Assembly: GCA_016704485.1 (NCBI GenBank)
Contig: JADJAA010000003.1
Coordinates: forward strand, 62,001 to 126,000
Direction of reading: 5' to 3'
Length of the DNA stretch: 64,000 nucleotides
Source: Flavobacteriales bacterium
Lineage (GTDB): Bacteria > Bacteroidota > Bacteroidia > Flavobacteriales_F > PHOS-HE28
The notes beneath the pieces are model-generated. The model was given only the letters and a program-made list of their open reading frames with translations. It searched no databases and had not been told where the DNA came from. Shown here in pieces: positions 45,886 through 54,895 of this stretch. The translations under genes and the position numbers were made by a program. Numbering within the stretch: the first letter of the stretch is position 1; every line of letters begins with the position of its first letter.

Positions 45886-46211
45886 ACAACAGTTTGGTCC
45901 GCATCATATACTGCTCCGCTCTGGTGTCGGCAACCGGTGTAGCTAATGCTCAGTTCAACTTTTCGGCTTCACCTACCGACACCGAACGGTTCTCACTTTT
46001 GCAGCACGATCAACGCTTAAATGAGTCAGGACATTTTGGGGCTACCACCCTACCCCGTATTCCTTCGAGCTATGATCATAACGCCTTAGGACTCTTCTGT
46101 AAACTGGATGTGCAATTCGAAAAACGTCTGAAGATCCCCGTGTTCTTCCGCTTGGGGGATGCCCAAAGCATAGCTGCATGGGAAGGGAAAGGAGTATTGC
46201 GGAAACGTTGA
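45882..46211 (+). CDS. Small secreted protein of unknown function coupled to ytxJ
   Basis: 109 residues. Signal peptide to about residue 23 (GVANAQ). The mature part (FNFSASPTDTERFSLLQHDQRLNE..., PSSYDHNALGLFCKLDVQFEKRLKIPVFFRLGDAQSIAAWEGK) has one cysteine and a conserved-looking block that I recognise only as a recurring Bacteroidota hypothetical. The 4-base overlap with ytxJ shows joint expression. Periplasmic or surface location is likely; no function is proposed. Confidence 0.7.
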   Translation: MNNSLVRIIYCSALVSATGVANAQFNFSASPTDTERFSLLQHDQRLNESGHFGATTLPRIPSSYDHNALGLFCKLDVQFEKRLKIPVFFRLGDAQSIAAWEGKGVLRKR

Positions 46212-46229
46212 ACACCTATCACAACGCTT

Positions 46230-47447
46230 TTACTGCAACACGAACTTTCGGGTCGCACTGCCCACCTTTGCGATATACATGCCGGGATCGAAACCGGATA
46301 CATCGATCAAAACCTTACCGTTCCGAGCGGATCCGCTACCAACCAGTCGCAATTGCGCGTCAAATAATTGGTACTGGGCTTGATCCTGAAACGATGAGGT
46401 CAATACGATATTCAACTCGGTGTTCGCAGGGTTCGGATAGAGTGCGAATTCGAAACTAGAATGATCTTCGTCTATGCCGATCTGTACTCCGGTGATCTTG
46501 CTCAAACCCGAACTTGTCGTAACCCAAACGGCATCATTAGCATCCACTGCAAGCCGACGCACATTGGGGCCTACCAACCCATTGGAAAGTTCAAATTGTA
46601 CCCAGTTGTTCCCGTCGTACATGGAAACGCCACCTTCGGTCACGAGGTAATCCACGTACACACCTGCCCAGACAAGACCTTGTGGATCCAGAACCACATC
46701 CGTAACAGGATTCAACGTATCAGGTGCGGGTAGGATGAACGGGCGCGTATGGTTTCCGGTATGTTGGTCATTGGCATCGAATGTTGAGATACCCTTTGCC
46801 GTTGCCACCCACTTGTTCTGTGCGCCATCGATCGCAATGGACCGTATCTTATTATTGATCAATCCATCCGCTTCAACGATCGATGTGAAGGAGCTACCAT
46901 CATAGACCTTAATGCCTGCAAGTCCTGTTCCTAACCAGACGTCACCATCATCAGCGAATGCGATGTATGTTGTTCCACCGAACGGAATATCAGGACTACC
47001 GAATGCTGTAAAAACACCATTGCTGTAAAGTGTAGCCCCATTGATCGTTGCCAACCACACATCACCGTTCGGAGCCTGCTTGATATTGGTGACCTGGTTA
47101 TCGCTCAGTCCATCGGCTGTGGAATACGTGGTGTAGGCAATCCCGTCAAATACACTCACACCATTGTCGGTTCCTGCCCAAACATCACCATTGTCCATGA
47201 CCGCGATCGCCATCACATTGCTACTGACCAGACCAGGATGCGTTATCGGTGTATGGTTCTCGGCGATAATACCATCGAATTTGATAACACCAGCTTGACT
47301 GGCCAACCAGACATTCCCTGAAATATCGATCGCGACATCGCGTAGATCATTCGATGGCAGACCCGTAATCGTGTTGTAGTTCGTAATTGTTTGCGCGGTT
47401 AGTGACGCACAAAGACATAGTGTTAGTAAGGAGATAGCGCTCTTCAT
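46230..47447 (-). CDS. Two-component-regulator-propeller T9SS protein
   Basis: 405 residues. Signal peptide to about residue 18 (SLTAQ). Seven propeller blades of about 42 residues repeat the motif L-x-(S/D)-(N/D)-x-(V/L)-x-x-(I/V)-x-(I/V)-x-x-(D/N)-G-(D/N)-V-W-(L/V)-(A/G)-(T/S), as in the reg_prop repeats of hybrid two-component sensors, here without kinase. The sorting domain begins YPNPANTELN and ends GMYIAKVGSATRKFVLQ. Last gene of an operon; its ATG overlaps the CotH stop by 4 bases. Confidence 0.85.
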   Translation of the reverse strand: MKSAISLLTLCLCASLTAQTITNYNTITGLPSNDLRDVAIDISGNVWLASQAGVIKFDGIIAENHTPITHPGLVSSNVMAIAVMDNGDVWAGTDNGVSVFDGIAYTTYSTADGLSDNQVTNIKQAPNGDVWLATINGATLYSNGVFTAFGSPDIPFGGTTYIAFADDGDVWLGTGLAGIKVYDGSSFTSIVEADGLINNKIRSIAIDGAQNKWVATAKGISTFDANDQHTGNHTRPFILPAPDTLNPVTDVVLDPQGLVWAGVYVDYLVTEGGVSMYDGNNWVQFELSNGLVGPNVRRLAVDANDAVWVTTSSGLSKITGVQIGIDEDHSSFEFALYPNPANTELNIVLTSSFQDQAQYQLFDAQLRLVGSGSARNGKVLIDVSGFDPGMYIAKVGSATRKFVLQ

Positions 47448-49717
47448 TCTGACAAGATAAAGGTTTGATGTGAGGTTCTATTCGATGTGCGTACTTCAAG
47501 GACATAAGCACCGGGTGTTAGACCAAGCGTTCCGATGCGAACCGCATGATCACCGATCAGTGCAAAGTCCGGTGTGATCCGTTTTCCATCAGGAGAAAAG
47601 ATCACCATTTCATAGGGATCATCCTCATCCAATATCAATGTAATGTCACCATTGGTGGGATTCGGGAATAGCCGAAGAAAGCGATCGAGATCATCGATCC
47701 CTTCTTGTGAGTTCCATGCGTTGAACGTTGGATAAAGCTCGCGAAACACCCCTGAACCATTAGGGAACCGCCCTGTTGAGGATATTTCATACTGGTTACC
47801 AAAGTTGACCTGGTCGATGACGGTCGAATCCGCATAGGACAACATCACCGTCTCTCCTGTCGCTTCCAACTTGAAATCGGCATGATCATCTCCTTGATCC
47901 GGTTGACCATCGGCCCAGATGATCAGGTATTCATTCGGCTGAACTACGCGTGTTGGCATTGCCCATTTCGTCGGATCCGATGCGTCATCACTGACGTACA
48001 GCCCTGCAGTGGACAATGCGAATGTGCTTCTATTGTATAGTTCGATCCAATCATCAGGATCTCCATTCTCGTCAACTACAGTCCCGCCATTGAGCGCCAT
48101 GAATTCATTGATCACCAGATCTCCTGGGTTGATCTGTGTGAATATCGAATGGAATTCATTTGCCGCCCGCACAGGCTCAAAAACGCCAGCTGTTGCATTC
48201 TCTGCATAGATGTAGAACTGGATCAAACTGGAACTTGCAGTTAACAGTGTTCCGAAAACACCATCACCCGCTGAACCATCGGCGTTCAATCCGTCATCCT
48301 TCAGTTCAATGTGCTCGAACAGTCCGTTCTCGGAAGTCCGATAAGCAAGAAAGGCACTGTCCGAACCAACGATGGTAGCGGTAATGGCGACCTCCTCTCC
48401 AACTGCGATCTCCACCGGAAAATGTGCAACGTCACTGACTACCGGTTGGTTCGTGAATCCCGGATAGTCATACAGATAGACCGTGCGTTGATCGATCAAT
48501 TCAGCGATCCCGGGGTAATCGATCAGGTCAACGAAAGTCTCATCCAAGTTATCAAGGAACGCCTGGTAGCTATAGAATTTATTGGTATCGGCCAGAACGT
48601 AAGGGGCAATTATGTCCCGTAGACCCTCAGCCCTGCTGTAATAACTGTGATCCGCGAAATTCTCATCCACGATGGTACGCATATGCGCCAGGTACATTCT
48701 CTGGTAAGTCGGGTTCTGGAACAAATTCCGCATCAGCGGTCTTGGTTGGACCGATACGCTATTGAGGTGCTCCAACGGATCGATCGTTATGGCCTGGGCA
48801 ATGCTGAATCCATTCCAATGGGTCGAGGCATCGGTCAATCGAAAACTTGCGAACGACATGTTCATGTCCCAGAGTATCGGATTCCAACGCGCGTTATCAT
48901 CCATGTACAGGTAGTAGTTCTGCGCATATCCAACGTAACTATCAAAATTGATCAACGCATAATTGAACGCGTGCATCCAAAGCGTGCGATCCACATTCAG
49001 GATCTCCTCCACGTTCTCCGGATCATTATTCAGCACATCGATCAACGTGTACAACTCATCCCACCCTTCATCGGACTCCAACGAATAGAGGTCATAATAA
49101 TCGGCTATGTCGGTGCCCGGAGAATTGCTCAGATTCGAATTTTCACCATTGAGATCAACGGTAGTCGGATTCCCCTTCACGAACGGATTACCACGGGATC
49201 CAAAATGAGAATCCACGAACTCCTTGCTCACATCCTCAACGTTCGCGTACAGGCCGATCAGGATATCGTTAACGTACACATTGGCATAATTGGCCTGAGA
49301 TGCGGGCATGTACTTCCGTACGATCTCATAAGAAAGCACCTCACGCAAGAAGGACGGATCCTGGATCACATTGCTCAGCTTCAGCTTTTCATAGCCTTGG
49401 TAGTTCTGCCCCGCATGGACATGGTCCAGTTTAATATTGAATGGGTTCTTCTCACGCGAGGAACTGTAGGAGCTGAACCCTTTGTAACGCACACCGACAT
49501 CGGGTATCGAGGTTCCATCAATGATGAGATCACCCTGTAGTCGTTCATCACCGGCCAGGTACAGCGTATCCAAGAGATCGTTCCAATCCGGTTCGGCGAA
49601 ATACAGACGTACCTCTCGCACGGAACCAAGATCATATAGTCCTGTTTGCGCGTGAAGAACCCCACCGGTACAATACGAACCGAATAGTGCCAAGGCTATG
49701 GCAATGTGCCGTATCAC
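47444..49717 (-). CDS. Canonical CotH-family kinase with lamin-tail domain and T9SS sorting domain
   Basis: 757 residues; GTG start gives a signal peptide ending LHAQ (about 24). The CotH kinase domain (about 35-400) has VRYKGFSSYS, NPFNIKLD (Lys96), YEKLKLSN, LIGLYANVEDV, DSYVGYAQNYYLY and WNPILWDMNMSF (Asp284), so both the ATP-contacting Lys and the catalytic Asp appear intact. CotH proteins phosphorylate proteins, a role shown for the Bacillus spore-coat kinase. A lamin-tail-like domain follows (about 545-660: INEFMALNGG, DDWIELYNRS). Sorting domain from FPNPTNGD. One base separates the start from the stop of the sulfotransferase-like gene. Confidence 0.88.
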   Translation of the reverse strand: MIRHIAIALALFGSYCTGGVLHAQTGLYDLGSVREVRLYFAEPDWNDLLDTLYLAGDERLQGDLIIDGTSIPDVGVRYKGFSSYSSSREKNPFNIKLDHVHAGQNYQGYEKLKLSNVIQDPSFLREVLSYEIVRKYMPASQANYANVYVNDILIGLYANVEDVSKEFVDSHFGSRGNPFVKGNPTTVDLNGENSNLSNSPGTDIADYYDLYSLESDEGWDELYTLIDVLNNDPENVEEILNVDRTLWMHAFNYALINFDSYVGYAQNYYLYMDDNARWNPILWDMNMSFASFRLTDASTHWNGFSIAQAITIDPLEHLNSVSVQPRPLMRNLFQNPTYQRMYLAHMRTIVDENFADHSYYSRAEGLRDIIAPYVLADTNKFYSYQAFLDNLDETFVDLIDYPGIAELIDQRTVYLYDYPGFTNQPVVSDVAHFPVEIAVGEEVAITATIVGSDSAFLAYRTSENGLFEHIELKDDGLNADGSAGDGVFGTLLTASSSLIQFYIYAENATAGVFEPVRAANEFHSIFTQINPGDLVINEFMALNGGTVVDENGDPDDWIELYNRSTFALSTAGLYVSDDASDPTKWAMPTRVVQPNEYLIIWADGQPDQGDDHADFKLEATGETVMLSYADSTVIDQVNFGNQYEISSTGRFPNGSGVFRELYPTFNAWNSQEGIDDLDRFLRLFPNPTNGDITLILDEDDPYEMVIFSPDGKRITPDFALIGDHAVRIGTLGLTPGAYVLEVRTSNRTSHQTFILSE

Positions 49718-49718
49718 G

Positions 49719-51260
49719 TTAGCGCTGAACTACGATGCGTTCCATGATCCGTTGGCCAGAACCCAGCGTCACTTGCATGTGGTAGATCCCTTCCGCTTGA
49801 TCGCTGAGATCAACTAGAAGTGTGTTCCGGACTGAGCGTACCGAACGACCTATGCCATCAACAACCGCGATCGAAGCGACTTGTGAAGCATCAACTCCAC
49901 TCAGTAAAAAAGCACCATTGGATGGATTCGGATACACCTCAAGGATTTCGGATCCGATCTCATTCACTTCCGTAGTAAGGGTGCAGACATTCGTACCCAA
50001 AATGGCTATGATACCAGGATCAGCACACAAATACCGGAAGGCTTTTGGCGGGCTAGCATTGTATTGCCAAACGATGGTACCGCTTTCGTCAACCTCATAC
50101 ATGTATTCATCCGATAGTGCGACGAAAATATTCCCGTTCGGCATTCGGTCCGATGCGCTTTGCCCCGATGAATTAGCAAGACACACATGCCTCCAATCGT
50201 AAACCGTTGGCCCAAAGGCCGTATTTGGAGTGCGGTCATAGTTGTAACCGTTCAATGGTGGGTCGATGGCATCAATTACCGTGTTCCCACTTGGTCCCCC
50301 TACGTTGTTCACGAATTGCAGATACCCAGCATTGGGACGACCGTCCTTGATCCATCGTACATCATGCACCGCTCCTGCAATGGTCTGTGTGCCCATAGTG
50401 CCATAGTTCGCTGGTTTTCCCCATCGGAATAGGAAGTCGCCGCCCTTTCCTGCATTCCCAGCGGAATGACCTGCTGCTTCCGCGGTTGTGGTGCTATGAT
50501 CAATAACGAAGATCTCACTCGCATAACGGGAACTGAATGCGATCTGATCCAACCCCTCATTGTAATCGATACCGTTCGAATGGAACCAATCACCACCACC
50601 ACCTGGGCCGCCGCCACCTTGTATCGCTACGTTAATGTTCATGCGTTCCGGATGCTCCGCAATAGGCATGTAGTTCGGTTTGCTCGCATCAACGTATTGG
50701 ATGAAACGATCAAGCATGTTCCATTCCCACACCACTTCACCTCCACTGCCATTTTGCTGTACCTCAATGATACGGGTAGGCCATTTCGCTGAGGTGCCAG
50801 TATAACCGAGTGCTTGTAGTTGCGCATTGGTCTGAACGAACCAAGCCGTTAGCAATACATTGCCATTGGGCATCAAGCAAATATCGTGGTGCGAAACATA
50901 GCTCGAAGTGGAATAAACGAATTCCCAAACGAGCGCACCAGCTGGCGTGAACTCTTGGACCTTACCTCCCACGGCCGCGCCATTCAACTGATTTCCAACG
51001 TTCACAGCTCCTCTCACCAAATTCCCGTTCGGCTTGATCGCCATCGCATAGTTCGCATTCGAAGGCAACGACCAACTATGCGCAATGGCACCGCTCGCAT
51101 CGATCAAATAGGCCGTGCTCGCGTTCTGGTTGTTATACAGTGCATACCCGTCGAATTGCGCTTGGGTTGCGAACATTGCTAAGGAGCCGATGAAGAACAA
51201 AGCAGCTCGCGACAGGATTGAGTGCTTATCACCGAAAATCGAGTAACGTGTTTTCTTCAT
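49719..51260 (-). CDS. Aryl-sulfate sulfotransferase-like T9SS protein
   Basis: 513 residues; a long n-region signal ends MFATQAQ (about 35). Body with AYLIDASGAIAHSWSL, YVSHHDICLMPNGNVLL, WFHSNGIDYNEGLDQIAFSSR and VHDVRWIKDGRPN, and repeated (M/L)-P-N-G-N-(V/I) turns: the six-bladed propeller of the arylsulfotransferase family, in which His residues in such positions carry the sulfate. Activity here is unproved. The sorting domain starts YPNPSNGAF and ends GIYHMQVTL...RIVVQR. First gene of the three-gene secreted operon that continues with CotH and the propeller protein. Confidence 0.8.
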   Translation of the reverse strand: MKKTRYSIFGDKHSILSRAALFFIGSLAMFATQAQFDGYALYNNQNASTAYLIDASGAIAHSWSLPSNANYAMAIKPNGNLVRGAVNVGNQLNGAAVGGKVQEFTPAGALVWEFVYSTSSYVSHHDICLMPNGNVLLTAWFVQTNAQLQALGYTGTSAKWPTRIIEVQQNGSGGEVVWEWNMLDRFIQYVDASKPNYMPIAEHPERMNINVAIQGGGGPGGGGDWFHSNGIDYNEGLDQIAFSSRYASEIFVIDHSTTTAEAAGHSAGNAGKGGDFLFRWGKPANYGTMGTQTIAGAVHDVRWIKDGRPNAGYLQFVNNVGGPSGNTVIDAIDPPLNGYNYDRTPNTAFGPTVYDWRHVCLANSSGQSASDRMPNGNIFVALSDEYMYEVDESGTIVWQYNASPPKAFRYLCADPGIIAILGTNVCTLTTEVNEIGSEILEVYPNPSNGAFLLSGVDASQVASIAVVDGIGRSVRSVRNTLLVDLSDQAEGIYHMQVTLGSGQRIMERIVVQR

Positions 51261-51425
51261 TGTCTATCTACGGATGTGGGCTGGATCATTAACGTTCAGA
51301 CAACGCTTATGAACATAGGTTTAAGGGTGCAACGTAATTGGCCAAGTGCTTTTAAGGGTCGGCAATGTAATTCGCTCTTAAAGGTCATAGCAGGTTTCTT
51401 GGACGACCTTCACTGGAAGAATCCC

Positions 51426-53315
51426 TCAACGGGTCCGAAGTTCGTCATACCTCGCTGCCCTATAGCGATCGGTGGTAATACTATCCACGAAATACATCTC
51501 CATTTCTCCTTTGCCTTTCGCTTCAATTCTTCCACGTGAAGTAAACCGTAGATCCGGCTTATCCTTCAACAATTCGTACGTGGTTCCACTGATATTAACG
51601 CAGCCGACCGAACCGGCTGACTCCATACGGTTCGCTGTATTCACGGTATCGCCCCAAATGTCATACGCGAATTTCCTTACGCCCACGATCCCCGCAACCA
51701 CCGGCCCGCTGTGGATACCGATCCTGATCTCGAAATAGGGTAGACCCGCTTCGATCTTTCGCGCCTTCCCTTCAGCAATGAAATCCCTGATCTCAAACGC
51801 TGCTTCGACCACATCTTTAGCATGAGTAACATTAGAGGTGGGTAAACCGCCGGCGGCCATGTACGCATCACCTATGGTCTTGATCTTTTCAACACCGTGC
51901 TTTTCCATGATGTGATCGAACGCACTGAAACATTCGTGAATGTCCTTGACCATTGCCTTTGGGCTCAATCGTTCCGCATATTGAGTAAACCCTGCAAAAT
52001 CCGTGAAGATCACACTGACCTGCTCCATGAGCTTTGCATCGGCAACACCATTATCCTTCAGTTCCTGGGCAACCGCTTCAGGTAGGATATTGAGCAACAG
52101 GTCATCGGATCGGTCCCGTTCCAATTGTATGGCTCTCCGCGATCTATTGATATAGCGTAATCGGCTCCACAATCCGATGGCCAATGCAAAGACACCTATA
52201 CCAACGAAAAAAGCAATATTCCGGTGTTCGCGCTCCTTCGCCACTTCTTCCTGTCGCCTAAGTTCAAGTTCGACCAATCGTTGCACTTGGGCTAAACTAT
52301 CAGCTAAATGTTCCTGTGCAAAAGCATGTGTCAATTCGATCCGCGTCATTTCCTTGACATTCTCCTGCCCGAATATGGAATCACGAAGTAGAATGTATCG
52401 CTTATAATAGGACAGAGCCATGTTCCCATTGCCCAAGGATTCTTGGACCTGATACAGACATTCACAAGCTCCTTGTTGCATGGGGACCACGTCCATCTCA
52501 TCAGCGATATCCAATGCATCCTTACACCACTGTAAGGCTTCCTTGTACCGCCCTGTCATTCGAGAATTATTCCCAAGGTCGATCGACACTATGCCCTCCA
52601 TGTATTTGCTCGATTGTCCCTTGATCGCCTTCAAACTTTTCTGAAAATAAAAACGAGCTGAGTCCAATTGGTCCATCTGCTCCATGCAATTACCCATGTG
52701 CATATAACTCACTCCCATCCATACATCCGAATTCAGACTTGTCCAGATCGCCAATGAACGCCGGTGCTGAATGAGTGCCTTTTCAGGTTCATTCATATCA
52801 CTATATAGAGCGCCGAAATTGTTATAGGATCTAGCTAACATCTGTTGATCCTGCAATTTCGCGTAAACTTCAACACTTCTTCGGTAATACTCTTCCGCTT
52901 TGTTATAGCTCTTCTGAAGTTGATAGACCGCACCAATATTGTTATACACTTCAGCGAGACCTTGTTGATCACCTTGTTCCTTACGAATGTCCTCGGCTGC
53001 AAAGAGTATTGAAAGCGCAGTGTTGTATTCCCCAAGCATATGCTTGATGAACGCATCCTGGATCATTACGCGACTTAGATCTCCCTTGTCTCCATGCGTC
53101 GTGGCCATAACCCGAGCCGAATCGATCAGCACCAATGCGTCATTGATCCGATCATCAGAACGCGCTTCGAACACTTGATCCAAGATGACATCAAAAGGAC
53201 GTGGCATTTTCTGCCCCATAGAGAACAGATAACTGCAACACGCAAGGATCAAGAAAAATGTTCTAACGGACGCAGAGAATGACAACGACAGAACGAGCCG
53301 ATGTGCGTAATTCAT
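51426..53315 (-). CDS. TPR-receptor class III adenylate cyclase
   Basis: 629 residues from the ATG at 53315. A signal/anchor (about 13-32, FFLILACCSYLFSMGQ) is followed by about seven TPR repeats (about 55-355), a transmembrane helix (about 388-408), a coiled coil and a class III cyclase domain (about 440-620). Substrate residues: KIKTIGDAYMAAGG (Lys) and FAYDIWGDTVNTANRM (Asp) point to ATP rather than GTP; metal Asp residues lie in VIFTDFAGFT and IKTIGDAY. Predicted topology: TPRs outside the cytoplasm, cyclase inside, so TPR-ligand binding would control cAMP synthesis. Confidence 0.85.
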   Translation of the reverse strand: MNYAHRLVLSLSFSASVRTFFLILACCSYLFSMGQKMPRPFDVILDQVFEARSDDRINDALVLIDSARVMATTHGDKGDLSRVMIQDAFIKHMLGEYNTALSILFAAEDIRKEQGDQQGLAEVYNNIGAVYQLQKSYNKAEEYYRRSVEVYAKLQDQQMLARSYNNFGALYSDMNEPEKALIQHRRSLAIWTSLNSDVWMGVSYMHMGNCMEQMDQLDSARFYFQKSLKAIKGQSSKYMEGIVSIDLGNNSRMTGRYKEALQWCKDALDIADEMDVVPMQQGACECLYQVQESLGNGNMALSYYKRYILLRDSIFGQENVKEMTRIELTHAFAQEHLADSLAQVQRLVELELRRQEEVAKEREHRNIAFFVGIGVFALAIGLWSRLRYINRSRRAIQLERDRSDDLLLNILPEAVAQELKDNGVADAKLMEQVSVIFTDFAGFTQYAERLSPKAMVKDIHECFSAFDHIMEKHGVEKIKTIGDAYMAAGGLPTSNVTHAKDVVEAAFEIRDFIAEGKARKIEAGLPYFEIRIGIHSGPVVAGIVGVRKFAYDIWGDTVNTANRMESAGSVGCVNISGTTYELLKDKPDLRFTSRGRIEAKGKGEMEMYFVDSITTDRYRAARYDELRTR

Positions 53316-53389
53316 AATGCGAAAGATACTATGCTCCGATCTGATAAGATCCAGAATTCCGTATATTACCAACCTAAAACCCAAATTAA

Positions 53390-54016
53390 ATGCTAGCTCT
53401 CCCTCTTGCATGTCTGCTTTTACTAAGCTCACAGCCTAGTTATTGCGCACCACTTGAAAACAATTCGGTCGAGGTCACTGAAGACGTTGCACAACCACTT
53501 GTGGACACCCCGACTGCGCTTTTCGATAAAGCCGTACTTCAGGACCTACTGAAAAACCCCTTGTGCACAGCAATTCGTTTCTACAACGCCTTGGCTACAA
53601 GTGATGCAACTTCGTACACCGTGATTGCCATCGGCATTGATAAAGATGGAAAAGAACTCAATGGTGGCAAGGCTTATCGCATGTACGATAAACTGGAAAG
53701 TGGAAAGATCGTAGCAAAGAATCTGACAGCATCCAAGGCATCCGCAGCTTGCATCCGGTTGACCGCATCCGGCAAGACCTGTTCCACCGCAAGCATGGAA
53801 AAACCAGATATTGAGGCGCTTCTCGCCATGGCGTGCGACGGAATTCAAATAACGGAGGAAGCTGTAGGCAAGGACACCGGTTTTCGACTAGTGACCATTT
53901 CAATCATTGACGATAAAGTGGTGATCGCTGGAACCGCGCCCGATAATACCAAAGTCTGTGGCGACCCTTGTCCTTCTGTTTGTGGACCAATGGAGAACTA
54001 TTTGAAGACGAAATAG
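53390..54016 (+). CDS. Secreted protein of unknown function
   Basis: 208 residues. The ATG at 53390 gives a signal peptide of about 19 residues (MLALPLACLLLLSSQPSYC). The mature protein has eight or so cysteines, concentrated near the end (KVCGDPCPSVCGP), and is otherwise of mixed alpha/beta character. I do not recognise a domain. The start is 74 bases from the divergent cyclase start, so the two could share a control region. Confidence 0.65.
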   Translation: MLALPLACLLLLSSQPSYCAPLENNSVEVTEDVAQPLVDTPTALFDKAVLQDLLKNPLCTAIRFYNALATSDATSYTVIAIGIDKDGKELNGGKAYRMYDKLESGKIVAKNLTASKASAACIRLTASGKTCSTASMEKPDIEALLAMACDGIQITEEAVGKDTGFRLVTISIIDDKVVIAGTAPDNTKVCGDPCPSVCGPMENYLKTK

Positions 54017-54201
54017 GCCTTCGATCATGGCGGCGTCATCTGGATAAGAAGTATTCCACTATCCGGTCCTTATAGCCCGTAGCCCTCAGGTGTCGGTTGA
54101 AACCCCGACCATTCGTAGTGGCGATTGCTATATGGTGATCTCGTCGGAGTCATGATACCGACCGATCGCGATCCAGTTCCTCGCCATAAATTGCAGGCAC
54201 T

Positions 54202-54822
54202 ATGCTCATGCCCGCAAACGACCACGCAGCCTTCGCGCTATTCAAGTCCTACATCCGCGATGCTTCAGGAATTAGCGAGGATGAATTCAACCTCATCGCA
54301 CACTTCTTACGTCCCGTGCACTTCAATAAAGGAGCGGTAGTTCTTGAGATCGGTTCTGTTTGCGCTCATGCATTCCACGTTACACGCGGTTTGTTAAGAG
54401 TGGCAACGTTGGACAAGAATGGTGATGAGCATATCGTTCAATTCGCTCCGGAAGGCTGGTTCGCATCGGACCGAAGCAGCATGTATTTCCAAGAACCTTC
54501 GCATCTCCGGATCGATGCCATTGAAGATACGGATGCAGTGATGGTAGGCCAGGATTATTTTGATGCCCTAGCAACGATCAGCGAAACGTTCCGAAAATTC
54601 AACACCACTCTTCTCCATAATCACATTCGCCACATGCAGGATCGCATAGCGCTGTTGCTTGGTGCTCGGGCCGATGAGCGTTACCAGAAATTCGTCAGCA
54701 TGTACCCCGATCTGCTTTTGCGCGTTCCGCAGTGGATGATCGCGAGCTACTTGGGGATCACCCCGGAATCGCTGAGCCGTGTTCGCCGAGATCTGGCTGA
54801 ACGCAATTTCAGCACACGGTGA
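54202..54822 (+). CDS. Crp/Fnr-family transcriptional regulator
   Basis: 206 residues. Cyclic-nucleotide-binding-like beta barrel (about 25-130: FNKGAVVLEIGSVCAHAFHVTRGLLRVATLDKNGDEHIVQF) and a C-terminal winged helix (about 165-206: PQWMIASYLGITPESLSRVRRDL, with the recognition helix TPESLSRVRR). The phosphate-binding-cassette residues needed for cAMP (GE...RxA) are not present in GWFASDRSSMYFQ, and no Fe-S cysteines are placed for oxygen sensing, so the effector is unknown. It lies upstream of the pirin gene by 73 bases on the same strand. Confidence 0.88.
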   Translation: MLMPANDHAAFALFKSYIRDASGISEDEFNLIAHFLRPVHFNKGAVVLEIGSVCAHAFHVTRGLLRVATLDKNGDEHIVQFAPEGWFASDRSSMYFQEPSHLRIDAIEDTDAVMVGQDYFDALATISETFRKFNTTLLHNHIRHMQDRIALLLGARADERYQKFVSMYPDLLLRVPQWMIASYLGITPESLSRVRRDLAERNFSTR

Positions 54823-54895
54823 ACTTCTTATCATAGGTCAATGCACAGGACCAGCATGTGGTTGGACCTTTGTGGCGTTCAAAAACTCAACTACA

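Noticed and set aside
48647..49540. 297-codon plus-strand open frame
   Set aside because: It lies antisense to the CotH gene, has no family motif and an unnatural Ile/Arg/Val-rich composition.
54017..54201. tRNA-like hairpin GTCGGTTGAAACCCCGAC
   Set aside because: Only one short stem is present; no cloverleaf, anticodon arm or acceptor stem can be drawn.
54202..54822. cAMP receptor for the nearby cyclase
   Set aside because: The Crp/Fnr protein lacks the phosphate-binding-cassette residues of cAMP-responsive Crp.
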